Shown: in pieces, positions 35,864-44,095 of the stretch | Position numbering within the stretch: position 1 is the first letter of the stretch | Layout: each line of letters starts with the position of its first letter | Assembly: GCF_014201335.1 (NCBI RefSeq) | Contig: NZ_JACHEB010000002.1 | Coordinates: 496,001-560,000, forward strand | DNA: 64,000 nt | Direction: 5' to 3' | Source: Tunturiibacter gelidiferens | Lineage (GTDB): Bacteria; Acidobacteriota; Terriglobia; Terriglobales; Acidobacteriaceae | Made by a program: the position numbers and the translations under genes | The notes under the pieces: model-generated | Databases searched by the model: none | What the model was told of the DNA's origin: nothing | The model's input: the letters and a program-made list of their open reading frames with translations, nothing else

Positions 35864-36018
35864 TGCCCACTTCGCGTGGGGCGGTCACTTCGTGACGGGT
35901 ATACTCCTTTGGGTGGCGCTCCCGTTGGTCGCGATGAGAATATTTACTGCCGACCAACGGGAGGCCCGTGGCGAAGCCGGTATACGCGTCACGAAGTGAC
36001 CGCTGCCCGCGCAGGGCG
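35864..36018. repeat. Dispersed palindromic repeat, copy R2 (head-to-head pair)
   Basis: Two inverted units of the repeat family face each other and could form a long cruciform: 35881-35904 pairs with 35980-36003, and CTCCCGTTGGTCG (35919-35931) with its complement at 35951-35963. It fills the gap between the convergent aspS and 36023-36502 genes and may end both transcripts. Confidence 0.8.
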
Positions 36019-36022
36019 TTCT

Positions 36023-36502
36023 TTAATCCTCTTCGTTCTCGTCTCCTTCGTCGTCATCAAGATCGAGGTCGGCTTTGTGATCGTAGTTGTCAGCGATCTC
36101 GAGCGTGGCTCCGGGTTGTGCGAGGTCCAAGCCGTCGGGGGTCGATTCGACGTCACGGACGACTTTGGGCGCGTAGGGTTTGGTATTGAGGCTGGTGGCG
36201 TTGTTAGAGGCCAGTTGAAGGCCGTAGAGCAGCGCCGTGGCGCGGCGGGTGTCGAGCTTTCCAGTAGCCAAGGCGTTGACCACGACCGAGAGGGCAACTT
36301 GTACGGACTCGCGATCCTCAAGGGCGGTTAGCTCGATGTGCTGGCCGGGGACCAGGTAGCCGCGTGAGGCTTCGGTGGTGCGATAAGCTGTGTGGCGCTG
36401 GTGGAGGCGCGAGTGGAAGTAGCACCAGATGCCGTCGGTGAGCGATGGTGCCTGGCATCGAGTTCCGTTTGTTTTGATGTGGCGGCAGAGTGTGTATTGC
36501 AT
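36023..36502 (-). CDS. Hypothetical protein with N-terminal Cys/His motif
   Basis: A 159-residue protein, start at ATG 36502 after GGGAG. The first 35 residues contain C6, RHIKTNGTRC and CYFHSRLH, a C-x3-K-x4-RC-x9-C-x2-H pattern like the small metal-binding motif in many phage and mobile-element-linked proteins. The middle (about 45-110) is helical (SVQVALSVVVNALATGKLD), and the C-terminus is strongly acidic (DLDDDEGDENEED). Function unknown; a domesticated mobile-element gene is one possibility. Confidence 0.65.
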   Translation of the reverse strand: MQYTLCRHIKTNGTRCQAPSLTDGIWCYFHSRLHQRHTAYRTTEASRGYLVPGQHIELTALEDRESVQVALSVVVNALATGKLDTRRATALLYGLQLASNNATSLNTKPYAPKVVRDVESTPDGLDLAQPGATLEIADNYDHKADLDLDDDEGDENEED

Positions 36503-36932
36503 GCGTTCTCCCACGGGGGTACCCCCCCATATTGCCTGCGTGTAAGTCCTATGGTTGCAGTGAGATAGCGACAGTAATGGCCGCTAAATTCGTGCAACCA
36601 AAGGAGTTGCGTCCAAATTCTTGCCAGCAAAGGACTTAGGTGACATTTGCCGTTTAAAACGAAAAACCCCAGCCTGTGCTGGGGGTTCTTTTGATCTCTA
36701 CATCTAGTTTAGCTGATAGTGCGGAACTAATACGCCACGCGAATCTCCTTGATTGGCGCGGGTTTGAGGCACTTGGGGGCTTGACAAGATTTTTTGATGA
36801 AGAAAGCGGCTTTGGAGCGGATCGAACGTTGGATCGTGGGTCTGCTTTTGTTTGTAACGGCGCGGGTTTAGGATGTGTGCTCAATTCATCGCAGGGCGGG
36901 CCCGCTGTAGGCAGAGATCAAGGGAGGGGATC
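36503..36932. other. 430-bp intergenic region with a hairpin terminator
   Basis: Divergent spacer between the Cys/His-motif gene (minus) and the GH63-type gene (plus). No gene found. It contains a strong terminator hairpin at 36662-36692. A TTGACA sits at 36781-36786, but I see no good -10 partner. Confidence 0.45.
36662..36692. terminator. Orphan terminator-like hairpin
   Basis: AACCCCAGC (36665-36673) pairs with GCTGGGGGTT (36678-36687), flanked by A and T runs on both sides, so it could work in both directions. No annotated gene ends here, so it may end a small untranslated transcript. Confidence 0.65.
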
Positions 36933-39710
36933 ATGACCGAAGAGCAGAGCAGACTCGTCGAGGCCAAAACGAAAGCCGTCCCATGGAAGAAGTGGGGTCC
37001 TTACCTGAGTGAACGGCAGTGGGGGACGGTGCGCGAGGACTATAGCGCGGATGGAAATGCGTGGGATTACTTTACGCATGATCAGGCGAGGTCTCGGGCG
37101 TATCGGTGGGGCGAGGATGGACTTGCGGGGGTGAGCGATGACCACCAGGTACTGTGTTTTGCGGTGGCGTTGTGGAACGGCAAAGATCCGATTTTGAAGG
37201 AGCGGCTGTTTGGGCTGACGAATAGCGAAGGCAATCATGGGGAGGATGTAAAGGAGTACTACTTCTATCTCGACAGCACGCCGACGCACTCGTACATGAA
37301 GTATCTGTACAAGTATCCGCAGGCTGCTTACCCGTATGACGATCTGCTGAAGACGAACAGGGAGCGCGGCCGCGCGGGTGCCGAGTATGAGCTGTTGGAT
37401 ACGGGTGTGTTCAACGAGGATCGGTACTTCGATGTGTTTGTGGAGTATGCGAAGGCGGGTGCGGAGGATCTGGGGATCAAGATCAGTGTTACGAATCGCG
37501 GGCCGGAGGAGGCGATGTTGCATGTGCTGCCGACGGTCTGGTTTCGGAATACGTGGATGTGGTCGGATCATGGCGGGAAGCCGGAGTTGAGGGGGACGCA
37601 GGGGAAGGGATACGGTGCGATCTCGGCGCACCATACGGACCCGATCTTCAGGGAGTCGCTGCCGGATTACACGTTGTATTGCGAGGGGGACGCTCCGCTG
37701 CTGTTTACGGAGAATGAGAGCAACAACAAAAAACTGTTTGGGTCAGAGAACGGTTCACCTTATGTGAAGGATGCTTTTCATAATTACGTGATTCATGGAG
37801 AGAAGGGAGCGGTGAATTCGGCGATGGTAGGGACGAAGGCGGCTCCTTACTATGTGCTGAAGGTTGGCGCGGGCGAGACGAAGGTGGTGCGGCTGCGGTT
37901 GACGCGGACGAGCGCGGAGTTGGATGCGAAGCCGTTCAAGGACTTCGATGAGGTGTTTGCGACGCGGCTGAAAGAGGCGGATGCGTTCTACGAGTCGATT
38001 ACGCCGGATAAAGTGAACGCGGATCCGGATCGCGCGCTGGTGATGCGGCAGGCGATAGCGGGGATGCTGTGGAGCAAACAGTATTTTTATTACGACTTGA
38101 ATTTGTGGTTGAGAGAACACAAGGTGGGGCCGTGGTGTACGCCGGAGACGCGGGAGAAGGTGCGTAACGGCGAATGGTTTCACATGTACAACGACGACAT
38201 TATTTCGATGCCGGATAAGTGGGAGTATCCGTGGTATGCGGCGTGGGACCTGGCGTTTCATATGCTGGCGTTTCAGGCGGTGGACTCTGACTTTGCGAAG
38301 GCACAGTTGGAGCTGATTCTGCGGAATGATTATCAGCACCCGAATGGACAAATACCAGCGTATGAGTGGAACTTCAGCGATACGAATCCGCCGGTGCATG
38401 CGTATGCCACGATTCAGATTTACATGAGCGATAAAGAACGGAATGGGGGGAAGGGAGATCTGGAGTTTCTGTCGTATGCGTTCTCGAAGCTGCTGGTGAA
38501 CTTTACGTGGTGGCTGAATCGGAAGGACCGGTCGGGGAATAATTTGTTTGAGGGTGGATTTCTTGGGCTGGACAACATTGGGGTGTTCGACCGGAGTGCG
38601 CCGCTGCCGAATGGCGGTTATCTGGAGCAGGCGGATGGAACGGCTTGGATGGTGTTCTTTAGCCAGCAGATGCTGCGGATCGCGGTGGAGCTGGCGTTGC
38701 ACTACCCGGTCTACGAGGAGTTCGTGGTGAAGTTCTTCGAGCACACGATGTGGATTGCGGGTGCGATGGATCGGATGGGGAAACAGCAGGACACGATGTG
38801 GGATGACGAAGATGGATTCTTCTACGACGTGCTGCGGCTGCCGAATGGCGAGGCATTTCGGATGAAGGTGAGATCGATGGTGGGGCTGCTGCCGTTGACG
38901 GCGGTGGCGATCTTCGAAGAAGACCTGATGGAGAAGCTGCCGACGTTCCGGAAGCATGCGCAGCAGTTTCTGGCGAGGCACCCTGAGCTGGCGGAGAATC
39001 TGCATATGCCGGGGACGCCTGGATTGGCGGGGCGGCGACTGCTGGCGACGGTGAATGAAAACAAGCTACGACGAATTCTGACGAAGATGCTGGACGAGAA
39101 CGAGTTCTTTGGGCCGTATGGGATTCGGGCGCTGTCGCGGTATCACGTGGATCATCCGTTCAAGTTCACCCTGAACGGGCATGAGTCTCAGGTTTCGTAT
39201 GTGCCGGGGGATTCGGATAGCGGGATGTTTGGAGGGAACTCGAACTGGCGAGGACCGGTGTGGATGCCGGTGAACTTCTTGTTGTATGTGTCGCTGATGC
39301 GGCTGGGAGCGTACTACGGCGATACGTTCAAGATCGAGTGCCCGACGGGATCGGGGAAGGAGATGAATCTGTTCGAGGTTGCGCAGGTGCTGGGAGAGCG
39401 GCTGATCAGCACGTTTACTAAGGACAGTGCGGGGCAACGGCCGGTGTTTGGGAACGAGGAGAAGTTTCAGACGGATCCGCTTTGGCGTGACAATGTTCTT
39501 TTCTATGAGTACTTCCACGGCGATACCGGCGCGGGGGTTGGAGCTAGCCACCAGACGGGTTGGACGGGATGCATTGCGCGGATTATTCAGGCGAACGGGG
39601 CATTTGAGGGGAAGGATCTTGCAGACAAAAACATCGAGGAGAGGGCGATCAAGCTGGGGCTGGGCGAGAAGGATGTAGCAGCGGTGGTGGTTGCGACGGC
39701 CACGAAGTAG
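36933..39710 (+). CDS. GH63-type glucosidase (MGH1-like glycoside hydrolase)
   Basis: A 925-residue cytosolic glycosidase of the bacterial GH63/mannosyl-oligosaccharide-glucosidase-like group. ATG 36933 follows AGGGAGGGG. The (alpha/alpha)6 catalytic half is visible in FYYDLNLWLREH, WEYPWYAAWDLAFHMLAF, QIPAYEWNFSDTNPPVHAYA and, near the end, WRGPVWMPVNFLLYVSL and GWTGCIARII. There is no signal peptide, so it acts on imported or internal oligosaccharides or glucosyl conjugates. Substrate unproven; related bacterial enzymes include glucosylglycerate and mannosylglycerate hydrolases and alpha-glucosidases. Confidence 0.9.
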   Translation: MTEEQSRLVEAKTKAVPWKKWGPYLSERQWGTVREDYSADGNAWDYFTHDQARSRAYRWGEDGLAGVSDDHQVLCFAVALWNGKDPILKERLFGLTNSEGNHGEDVKEYYFYLDSTPTHSYMKYLYKYPQAAYPYDDLLKTNRERGRAGAEYELLDTGVFNEDRYFDVFVEYAKAGAEDLGIKISVTNRGPEEAMLHVLPTVWFRNTWMWSDHGGKPELRGTQGKGYGAISAHHTDPIFRESLPDYTLYCEGDAPLLFTENESNNKKLFGSENGSPYVKDAFHNYVIHGEKGAVNSAMVGTKAAPYYVLKVGAGETKVVRLRLTRTSAELDAKPFKDFDEVFATRLKEADAFYESITPDKVNADPDRALVMRQAIAGMLWSKQYFYYDLNLWLREHKVGPWCTPETREKVRNGEWFHMYNDDIISMPDKWEYPWYAAWDLAFHMLAFQAVDSDFAKAQLELILRNDYQHPNGQIPAYEWNFSDTNPPVHAYATIQIYMSDKERNGGKGDLEFLSYAFSKLLVNFTWWLNRKDRSGNNLFEGGFLGLDNIGVFDRSAPLPNGGYLEQADGTAWMVFFSQQMLRIAVELALHYPVYEEFVVKFFEHTMWIAGAMDRMGKQQDTMWDDEDGFFYDVLRLPNGEAFRMKVRSMVGLLPLTAVAIFEEDLMEKLPTFRKHAQQFLARHPELAENLHMPGTPGLAGRRLLATVNENKLRRILTKMLDENEFFGPYGIRALSRYHVDHPFKFTLNGHESQVSYVPGDSDSGMFGGNSNWRGPVWMPVNFLLYVSLMRLGAYYGDTFKIECPTGSGKEMNLFEVAQVLGERLISTFTKDSAGQRPVFGNEEKFQTDPLWRDNVLFYEYFHGDTGAGVGASHQTGWTGCIARIIQANGAFEGKDLADKNIEERAIKLGLGEKDVAAVVVATATK

Positions 39711-39871
39711 GGCGGTTTCCGGGAACTTTTGAGTTCCGGTTTGTTTCTTCAGCGGGGGTTGGGGCTGTTGGGATGCTTGCTGCGTTGAAAAAATCCGTGG
39801 GAATTCGTTCGTGCGGCGTAGGCAGAGCTGAGGGCGCTTCGATATAAGGACTTTATGGTCGAGGTGGAGAG

Positions 39872-40447
39872 ATGACGATGCGGCATCGGAGTTTCGTTGC
39901 GGTTTCGTTTGTCTTTGGGGTTCTGCTGATTGGGTGCAGACGGGTTGCGCCGATGAGGATGGATTCGTCGGTTCCGGTGGCGGTTGCGATTTCGCCGGAT
40001 GATGGGCGTGGGCAGAGGTTTACGGCGACGTTTCAGGACCCGAAGGGCGGGTCGCACATAGGCGAGGTTACCTTGTCGGTGATGTCTGGTGGGCTGCGGC
40101 CGGGTGAGCGGAAGAAGTGGTCCGCGAACGAGTGTTTGATTCGGTACGACGTGCTGGCACAGGAGATTTCGTTGGTGCCGAATGTGGGCGGTATGTATGG
40201 GACGCATGCGGCGAAGGCGGGCAGTTCTGCGACCTTGGAGAACTCGCAGTGCACGGTAGTGGCGGCGCAGGCTTCGTCTCAGGTTTCGGGGAAGACTTTG
40301 ACGGTGAAGCTCACGGTGGAGTTTGCGCCGGAGTTTGCCGGGGAGAAGCGAGTGTATCTATCGAGCGGGGATGTGGATGGGGTTTGGAGTGCCAACTATC
40401 AGCAGGCGTTCGGTAGTTTGACGGTGGCTGATTTGAAGATGCCCTAG
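39872..40447 (+). CDS. Hypothetical lipoprotein
   Basis: A 191-residue predicted lipoprotein: hydrophobic N-terminus and lipobox LLIGC (C22). The mature part looks all-beta, with two cysteines (NECLIRY, NSQCTVV) that may pair, and an Ig-like pattern (TLTVKLTVEFAPEFAGEKRVYL). No family recognised; similar proteins are common in Acidobacteriota. Monocistronic. Confidence 0.7.
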   Translation: MTMRHRSFVAVSFVFGVLLIGCRRVAPMRMDSSVPVAVAISPDDGRGQRFTATFQDPKGGSHIGEVTLSVMSGGLRPGERKKWSANECLIRYDVLAQEISLVPNVGGMYGTHAAKAGSSATLENSQCTVVAAQASSQVSGKTLTVKLTVEFAPEFAGEKRVYLSSGDVDGVWSANYQQAFGSLTVADLKMP

Positions 40448-40511
40448 AGCCTGTCTAAAGGCTGATCTAAAACAGCAACGACAACTGCCAATACGGGGGT
40501 CTCTCCACTGC

Positions 40512-40553
40512 GCGACGGACGGTGGGACTGTCCGCCGCTCCGGTCGAGATGAC
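40512..40553 (+). repeat. Intergenic hairpin repeat, copy H1
   Basis: Stem GCGACGGAC (40512-40520) with GTCCGCCGC (40530-40538), loop GGTGGGACT, then the tail CCGGTCGAGATGACG. Copy H2 at 45725-45764 has a different stem with nearly the same loop and tail. Confidence 0.6.
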
Positions 40554-40682
40554 GATTTTTTGAGGTTTGGATTAGATCGAGAAAACTGCAAGAGCAATTG
40601 CAAGAGGCGGCAGCTGAGAAGAGTTCTGCCTTCCCATTGATCGGATGGGTTGGAGAGTACAACGCAGATCCCCTTCGGGGAT

Positions 40683-40783
40683 GACAACAAAAGAACAGAC
40701 AACAACAAAAGAACGGACAACGGCAAAAGAACGGACAACGGCAAAAGAGCAGACAACGGCAAAAGAGCAGACAACTGAAAAAG
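40683..40783 (+). repeat. 18-bp tandem repeat
   Basis: About five to six units of GACAACGGCAAAAGARCR (positions 1-18 of the unit), the first and last degenerate. There are no spacers, so it is not a CRISPR. Likely length-variable between strains. Confidence 0.85.
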
Positions 40784-40800
40784 CTCAATACTGCGGTGTC

Positions 40801-41628
40801 TTAGTTCATCCAGCGCTTGTCGTTTGGGTTCTTGCGGAGTTCGTCGGGGTCGACGTAGCGGCCGTCTTTATCGAAGTGGACTTCGCGATTCTGCTTGCGC
40901 ATGTAGACCTCGAACTTGCGGGCGGCGCGGCGGCGCTTCCATCGGTAGTAGCGATTGCGGACGCCGAAGTATTGCTCGGACAGGCCGAAGGCGAGGCCGC
41001 GGCGTGGAGCGAATTTGACGAAGAGCGCGCCGCAGAGAGCGCCGGAGAGCTGGATGAGGGCGTTGAAGGTGTCGGCTTGCTTGAGCAGGAGGGCGACCGC
41101 GATGAGGATGTAGATCGCGACCATGTACTTGGCCTTGATGCGGAGGACGAACCAGAGGAGGAATTCCTGGTCGCCGAAGATCATGGCGATGGCGACCATG
41201 AGGCCGAAGATGCCGGACCAGGCTCCGGCAGCGCCTACGTCGGGACGCAGGCCGAGGATGTGGGTAAAGGAGATGGCGGAGGCCAGGATCGCGCCGCCGA
41301 TTACTGAGGTGAGGTAGAGCTCGGCTAACCAGCGGCCGCCGAACGAGGGTTCGAGGAGGGAGCCGGTGAACCAGAGGGTGAGCATGCCGAAGAGGATGCC
41401 GAGGATGCCCTGTTCGACGAAAGAGTAGGTGAGGAGCTGCCAGATTTCACCGTGGGCGACAGCCAGGGGTTCGAGGATGAGGTGGCTGTGAAGGACCGCT
41501 TCGAGTTGCGGGGCGAGCCAGCGGAGGATCAGCAGGCCGAAGAAGGCTCCGACGTTTAGAAGGATGAGTTTGCGGGTGGTGCCTTCGAAGGCTGGGAGCG
41601 CAAGCGAGATGGGACCGGATCGGGGCAT
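40801..41628 (-). CDS. Rhomboid-fold membrane protein, probably not a protease
   Basis: A 275-residue protein with about six transmembrane helices in a rhomboid layout and a basic, charged cytosolic tail (about 205-275). The Ser position is kept (GAWSGIFGL, S138), but the other conserved positions differ: the WR-x-LTY-x-F-x-H region reads WQLLTYSFVE, the N of F-N-M is G (FGM, 80-82), and the TM6 His is Gln (IQLSGALCG, Q193). With the Ser-His dyad broken, it is best called a rhomboid pseudoprotease that may bind or retain membrane clients. The R/K-rich tail resembles those of some bacterial rhomboid-like proteins. Confidence 0.8.
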   Translation of the reverse strand: MPRSGPISLALPAFEGTTRKLILLNVGAFFGLLILRWLAPQLEAVLHSHLILEPLAVAHGEIWQLLTYSFVEQGILGILFGMLTLWFTGSLLEPSFGGRWLAELYLTSVIGGAILASAISFTHILGLRPDVGAAGAWSGIFGLMVAIAMIFGDQEFLLWFVLRIKAKYMVAIYILIAVALLLKQADTFNALIQLSGALCGALFVKFAPRRGLAFGLSEQYFGVRNRYYRWKRRRAARKFEVYMRKQNREVHFDKDGRYVDPDELRKNPNDKRWMN

Positions 41629-41696
41629 GCTTTTCTTATTTGATCATAGGCGTTGGAGATGAAAAGACATACCGAGAGGCTTGTTTAAATACCGTG

Positions 41697-41780
41697 TCCT
41701 GCCGGACGGGCCCGCTGCGCGCGGGGCGGCCACTTCGTGGCGTGTGTACCCCTTCGGATGGCGCTCCCGTTGGTCGCGAT
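41697..41780 (+). repeat. Dispersed palindromic repeat, copy R3
   Basis: Plus-orientation unit running from TCCTGCCGGACGGGCCC through GGCCACTTCGTGGC to CTCCCGTTGGTCG. It lies between the rhomboid-like gene and the end of the DUF1905 gene, both on minus. Confidence 0.8.
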
Positions 41781-41788
41781 GAGAATTT

Positions 41789-42055
41789 TTAGAGGCGGTC
41801 TTCCAGCAATACCTTTACTTTGTCGCCTGTCTGCTTGCCAATTGTCTTGCGGATGTCGGCTTTTACGGGCAGTTTGTGGGTGCCGTCACCGAGCGCCATG
41901 AAAGAGCTGCGGAAGGGGTGGCCGTCGATCTTTCCGGTGACTTTGACCAGATCGCGCGTGCCGAAGAATTTGACTGAGTCGGGCCAGACCACGTAGGTCC
42001 AGCCATCTTTTGCAGGGCTCTTTTGCAGAGTGGCGGTGAAAGTTTTGTTCAACAT
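41789..42055 (-). CDS. DUF1905 domain protein
   Basis: An 88-residue small beta-barrel protein matching DUF1905: [40 protein letters not shown] and [19 protein letters not shown]. The family is cytosolic, often fused to or found with YdeI/OmpD-associated domains, and its role is unknown. It ends next to repeat R3. Confidence 0.85.
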   Translation of the reverse strand: MLNKTFTATLQKSPAKDGWTYVVWPDSVKFFGTRDLVKVTGKIDGHPFRSSFMALGDGTHKLPVKADIRKTIGKQTGDKVKVLLEDRL

Positions 42056-42140
42056 CGGGTGTGACCTCCTGTCGGCCAGCCAGGAACTCAGTTTTGCCTT
42101 GAAGAAATACTAGTCCTGAAATGGGTGGTAGAAGAACCCG

Positions 42141-43718
42141 TTATTGGTTCGCTGGGCGTGTCGTTGGCGGACGCTGGCCGCGTTCGGGGGTCGGGAGGAC
42201 CGCGATGCTGCGGTGGCCAGCGGGATCGACGGAGCGGACGGCGAAGACTACGTTGTCTTTGGAGACGGCAAGCTTGAGGGTGAGGGCGGCGCCTGCGCTG
42301 GCGGAGTCGGTCCAGGTGGGCTGGTCGGTTTCGCGCCAGACGACCTCGTACGTCGTGCTGGTGGGGGCGCCGACTGGGGCTTGCCAGGTGAGTTCGGTGT
42401 TATTGTCGAGGGCCGTGGTGAGGATGTGGACATTCTGCGGCTGGCCGGGAGCGGAGGCTAGAGTGGCGAGGGTGGCGGCATTCAGGCGAGCTACGTTGGC
42501 GACGTAGTTGAAGTCGACGTATTGGAGGAGATCGCCGAACTGGGTGCCGTTTTCGACGCGGACATTCTGGTGCTGGTGGTCGAAGTTCTCGGCCCACTCG
42601 GTGAAGCGGACGGCTGCGAAGCCCTCCTGATTGAAGGAGCTGTGGTCGCCGCCACGGAGGAAGCGGTCGCGACGGAAGATGAGGACGGGATGGAAGGCAG
42701 GGATCATTCGCATGAGGTTGTTGTGCACGCGGCTGCCCGGGGGGATGGGCGAGTGTTGCGAGGTGGGGTGGAAGTAGGTGGCGCCGACGTCGACGATGGC
42801 GCGGGCGAGCTCGCGGGAGGGGGAGTCGCCTTCGGCGCCGAGGGTTTGGATGGCGCGGAGCTGGTTGGGAGTGGTGTTGGCGGGGATGCCTTCGGAGAAG
42901 ACGCGGACGGTGGTCTTGTCCTGAATGTTGGGGGGTGTGGTGTTGCCGGGGGTGGTGTCGCCGCCGACGATATCGTTGTTGAGGACGGCTTCGAGCTGCC
43001 AGTTTTCTTCGTGGGCGAGTTTGGCGAGGTGGGCGCTGCCGTTGAGGCCTTGTTCTTCTCCGGCGACCGCTACGAAGACAATCGCGCTGGGGAATTTGAG
43101 TTTGCTGAGGACGCGGGCGGATTCGAGGGAGACGGCGACTCCGCTGGCGTCGTCGTTGGCGCCGGGGGCGGGGTCGTGGGTGTTGGCGTTGGTGGAGTTG
43201 CGGGAGTCGTAGTGGCCGGTGACGAGGACCATGCGGGGGGCCTGGGCGGGGTCGGTGCCGCGGAGGACGGCGTAAACGTTGCTGATTTTGGTGGGCTTGG
43301 TGATGCGGGCGTTGGGTGCGGTGCTGGCTGGCTCGGTGAAGGTGTCGCGCTTTACTTCGAGGCAGTTGTTGCAGGCGGAGGAGATGGATTCGAATTCGGA
43401 CTCGATCCAATCGGCGGCGGCGTTGACGCCAGTGTTGGGGGCGAGGTCGGTGTCCATGCTGGAGAGGGTGCTGCGGTTGTTGAAGGAGACGAGTTTGGTG
43501 ATGGTGGCTTTGATGTGGTCGGGGGAGACCTGCGCGAGGGCGGCTGCGATGGCGGGGTCGACTGGGGCGGCGGTGATGGGGCGGCCAGTGGGGAGGGGTT
43601 GTTGGGCCTGTTGGGCGTAGAGAATGGTGCAGGAGAGGATGGCGGTAGTTGCGAGGATGGTGAGGGCCGGGCGTGCGGGGCGGTTGGGTGCAGCGATCAC
43701 GAAATTTCTCCTGTGCAA
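42141..43718 (-). CDS. Exported M28-family zinc aminopeptidase with fibronectin-like end
   Basis: A 525-residue exported peptidase with a signal segment at about 18-36 (ALTILATTAILSCTILYAQ). The di-zinc site pattern is seen in LVTGHYDSRN (His/Asp), GANDDASGVA (bridging Asp), VAGEEQGLNGS (catalytic Glu pair), LNNDIVGGD (Asp) and GGDHSSFNQEG (last His). A C-terminal fibronectin III-like domain (about 425-510: PQNVHILTTALDNNTELTWQ) may bind polymer or surface. Likely role: trimming peptides in the periplasm or outside the cell. Confidence 0.92.
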   Translation of the reverse strand: MHRRNFVIAAPNRPARPALTILATTAILSCTILYAQQAQQPLPTGRPITAAPVDPAIAAALAQVSPDHIKATITKLVSFNNRSTLSSMDTDLAPNTGVNAAADWIESEFESISSACNNCLEVKRDTFTEPASTAPNARITKPTKISNVYAVLRGTDPAQAPRMVLVTGHYDSRNSTNANTHDPAPGANDDASGVAVSLESARVLSKLKFPSAIVFVAVAGEEQGLNGSAHLAKLAHEENWQLEAVLNNDIVGGDTTPGNTTPPNIQDKTTVRVFSEGIPANTTPNQLRAIQTLGAEGDSPSRELARAIVDVGATYFHPTSQHSPIPPGSRVHNNLMRMIPAFHPVLIFRRDRFLRGGDHSSFNQEGFAAVRFTEWAENFDHQHQNVRVENGTQFGDLLQYVDFNYVANVARLNAATLATLASAPGQPQNVHILTTALDNNTELTWQAPVGAPTSTTYEVVWRETDQPTWTDSASAGAALTLKLAVSKDNVVFAVRSVDPAGHRSIAVLPTPERGQRPPTTRPANQ

Positions 43719-43855
43719 AACCGAAGTGGCAAGTGAATCGTATGCTTGACGAATGGGCGGGAGGGCCGCTAAATAAATAACGAGGGCGTCCGCCGGGATG
43801 TTCCTATAATCCTATTAGACGGGCGAGTGGGCCCAAAGACCCTGGAGGCAAGATC

Positions 43856-44056
43856 ATGGCTGTTGTTTGTCCGGAGTGCGATAACCCGATTGTGGTGGAC
43901 GCCGATGAAGTGGAGGAGGGTGAGACGGTTCAGTGCGAAGAGTGCGGAATCGACCTCGAGGTGATTTCGGTAGATCCTCTGGAGCTGGCGGCTATTGACG
44001 ATGCGGGCTATGACGATGAAGATGTGACACGTGCCGCCGAAGAGGACGAAGAGTAA
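43856..44056 (+). CDS. LysW-like zinc-ribbon protein with acidic tail
   Basis: A 66-residue protein whose N-terminal half matches LysW/ArgW amino-group carriers: CPEC (5-8) and CEEC (27-30), [14 protein letters not shown], then a long acidic tail. Real LysW carriers end in EDWGE, whose last Glu carries the substrate; this one ends AEEDEE. No lysX/argX, lysZ, lysY, lysJ or lysK lies in the window. It may be a divergent carrier or an unrelated user of the same zinc ribbon. The next gene, an exported regulatory-like domain protein, starts 39 bp later. Confidence 0.75.
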   Translation: MAVVCPECDNPIVVDADEVEEGETVQCEECGIDLEVISVDPLELAAIDDAGYDDEDVTRAAEEDEE

Positions 44057-44095
44057 CGGCTGGTCTGGATGGAGATAGCCGTATACTGAAAGAAT

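Larger units (their letters stand above)
40448..40800. other. 353-bp intergenic region with hairpin and tandem repeats
   Basis: Convergent spacer between the lipoprotein gene and the rhomboid-like gene. It holds hairpin repeat H1 (40512-40553) and an 18-bp tandem array (40683-40783). Open frames across the array are by-products of a unit length divisible by three and are not genes. Confidence 0.6.

Noticed and set aside
40683..40783. CRISPR-like array
   Set aside because: Units are contiguous with no spacers, and no cas genes are present.
40645..41307. Open frame through the 18-bp array into the rhomboid-like gene
   Set aside because: It remains open because the repeat unit is divisible by three, and it runs antisense to a membrane protein gene.
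42522..43736. Open frame of 404 codons on plus opposite the M28 peptidase
   Set aside because: Gly/Glu/Val-rich shadow of a real exported peptidase.
43856..44056. Calling this gene lysW outright
   Set aside because: The diagnostic C-terminal EDWGE is missing and no pathway partners are in the window.
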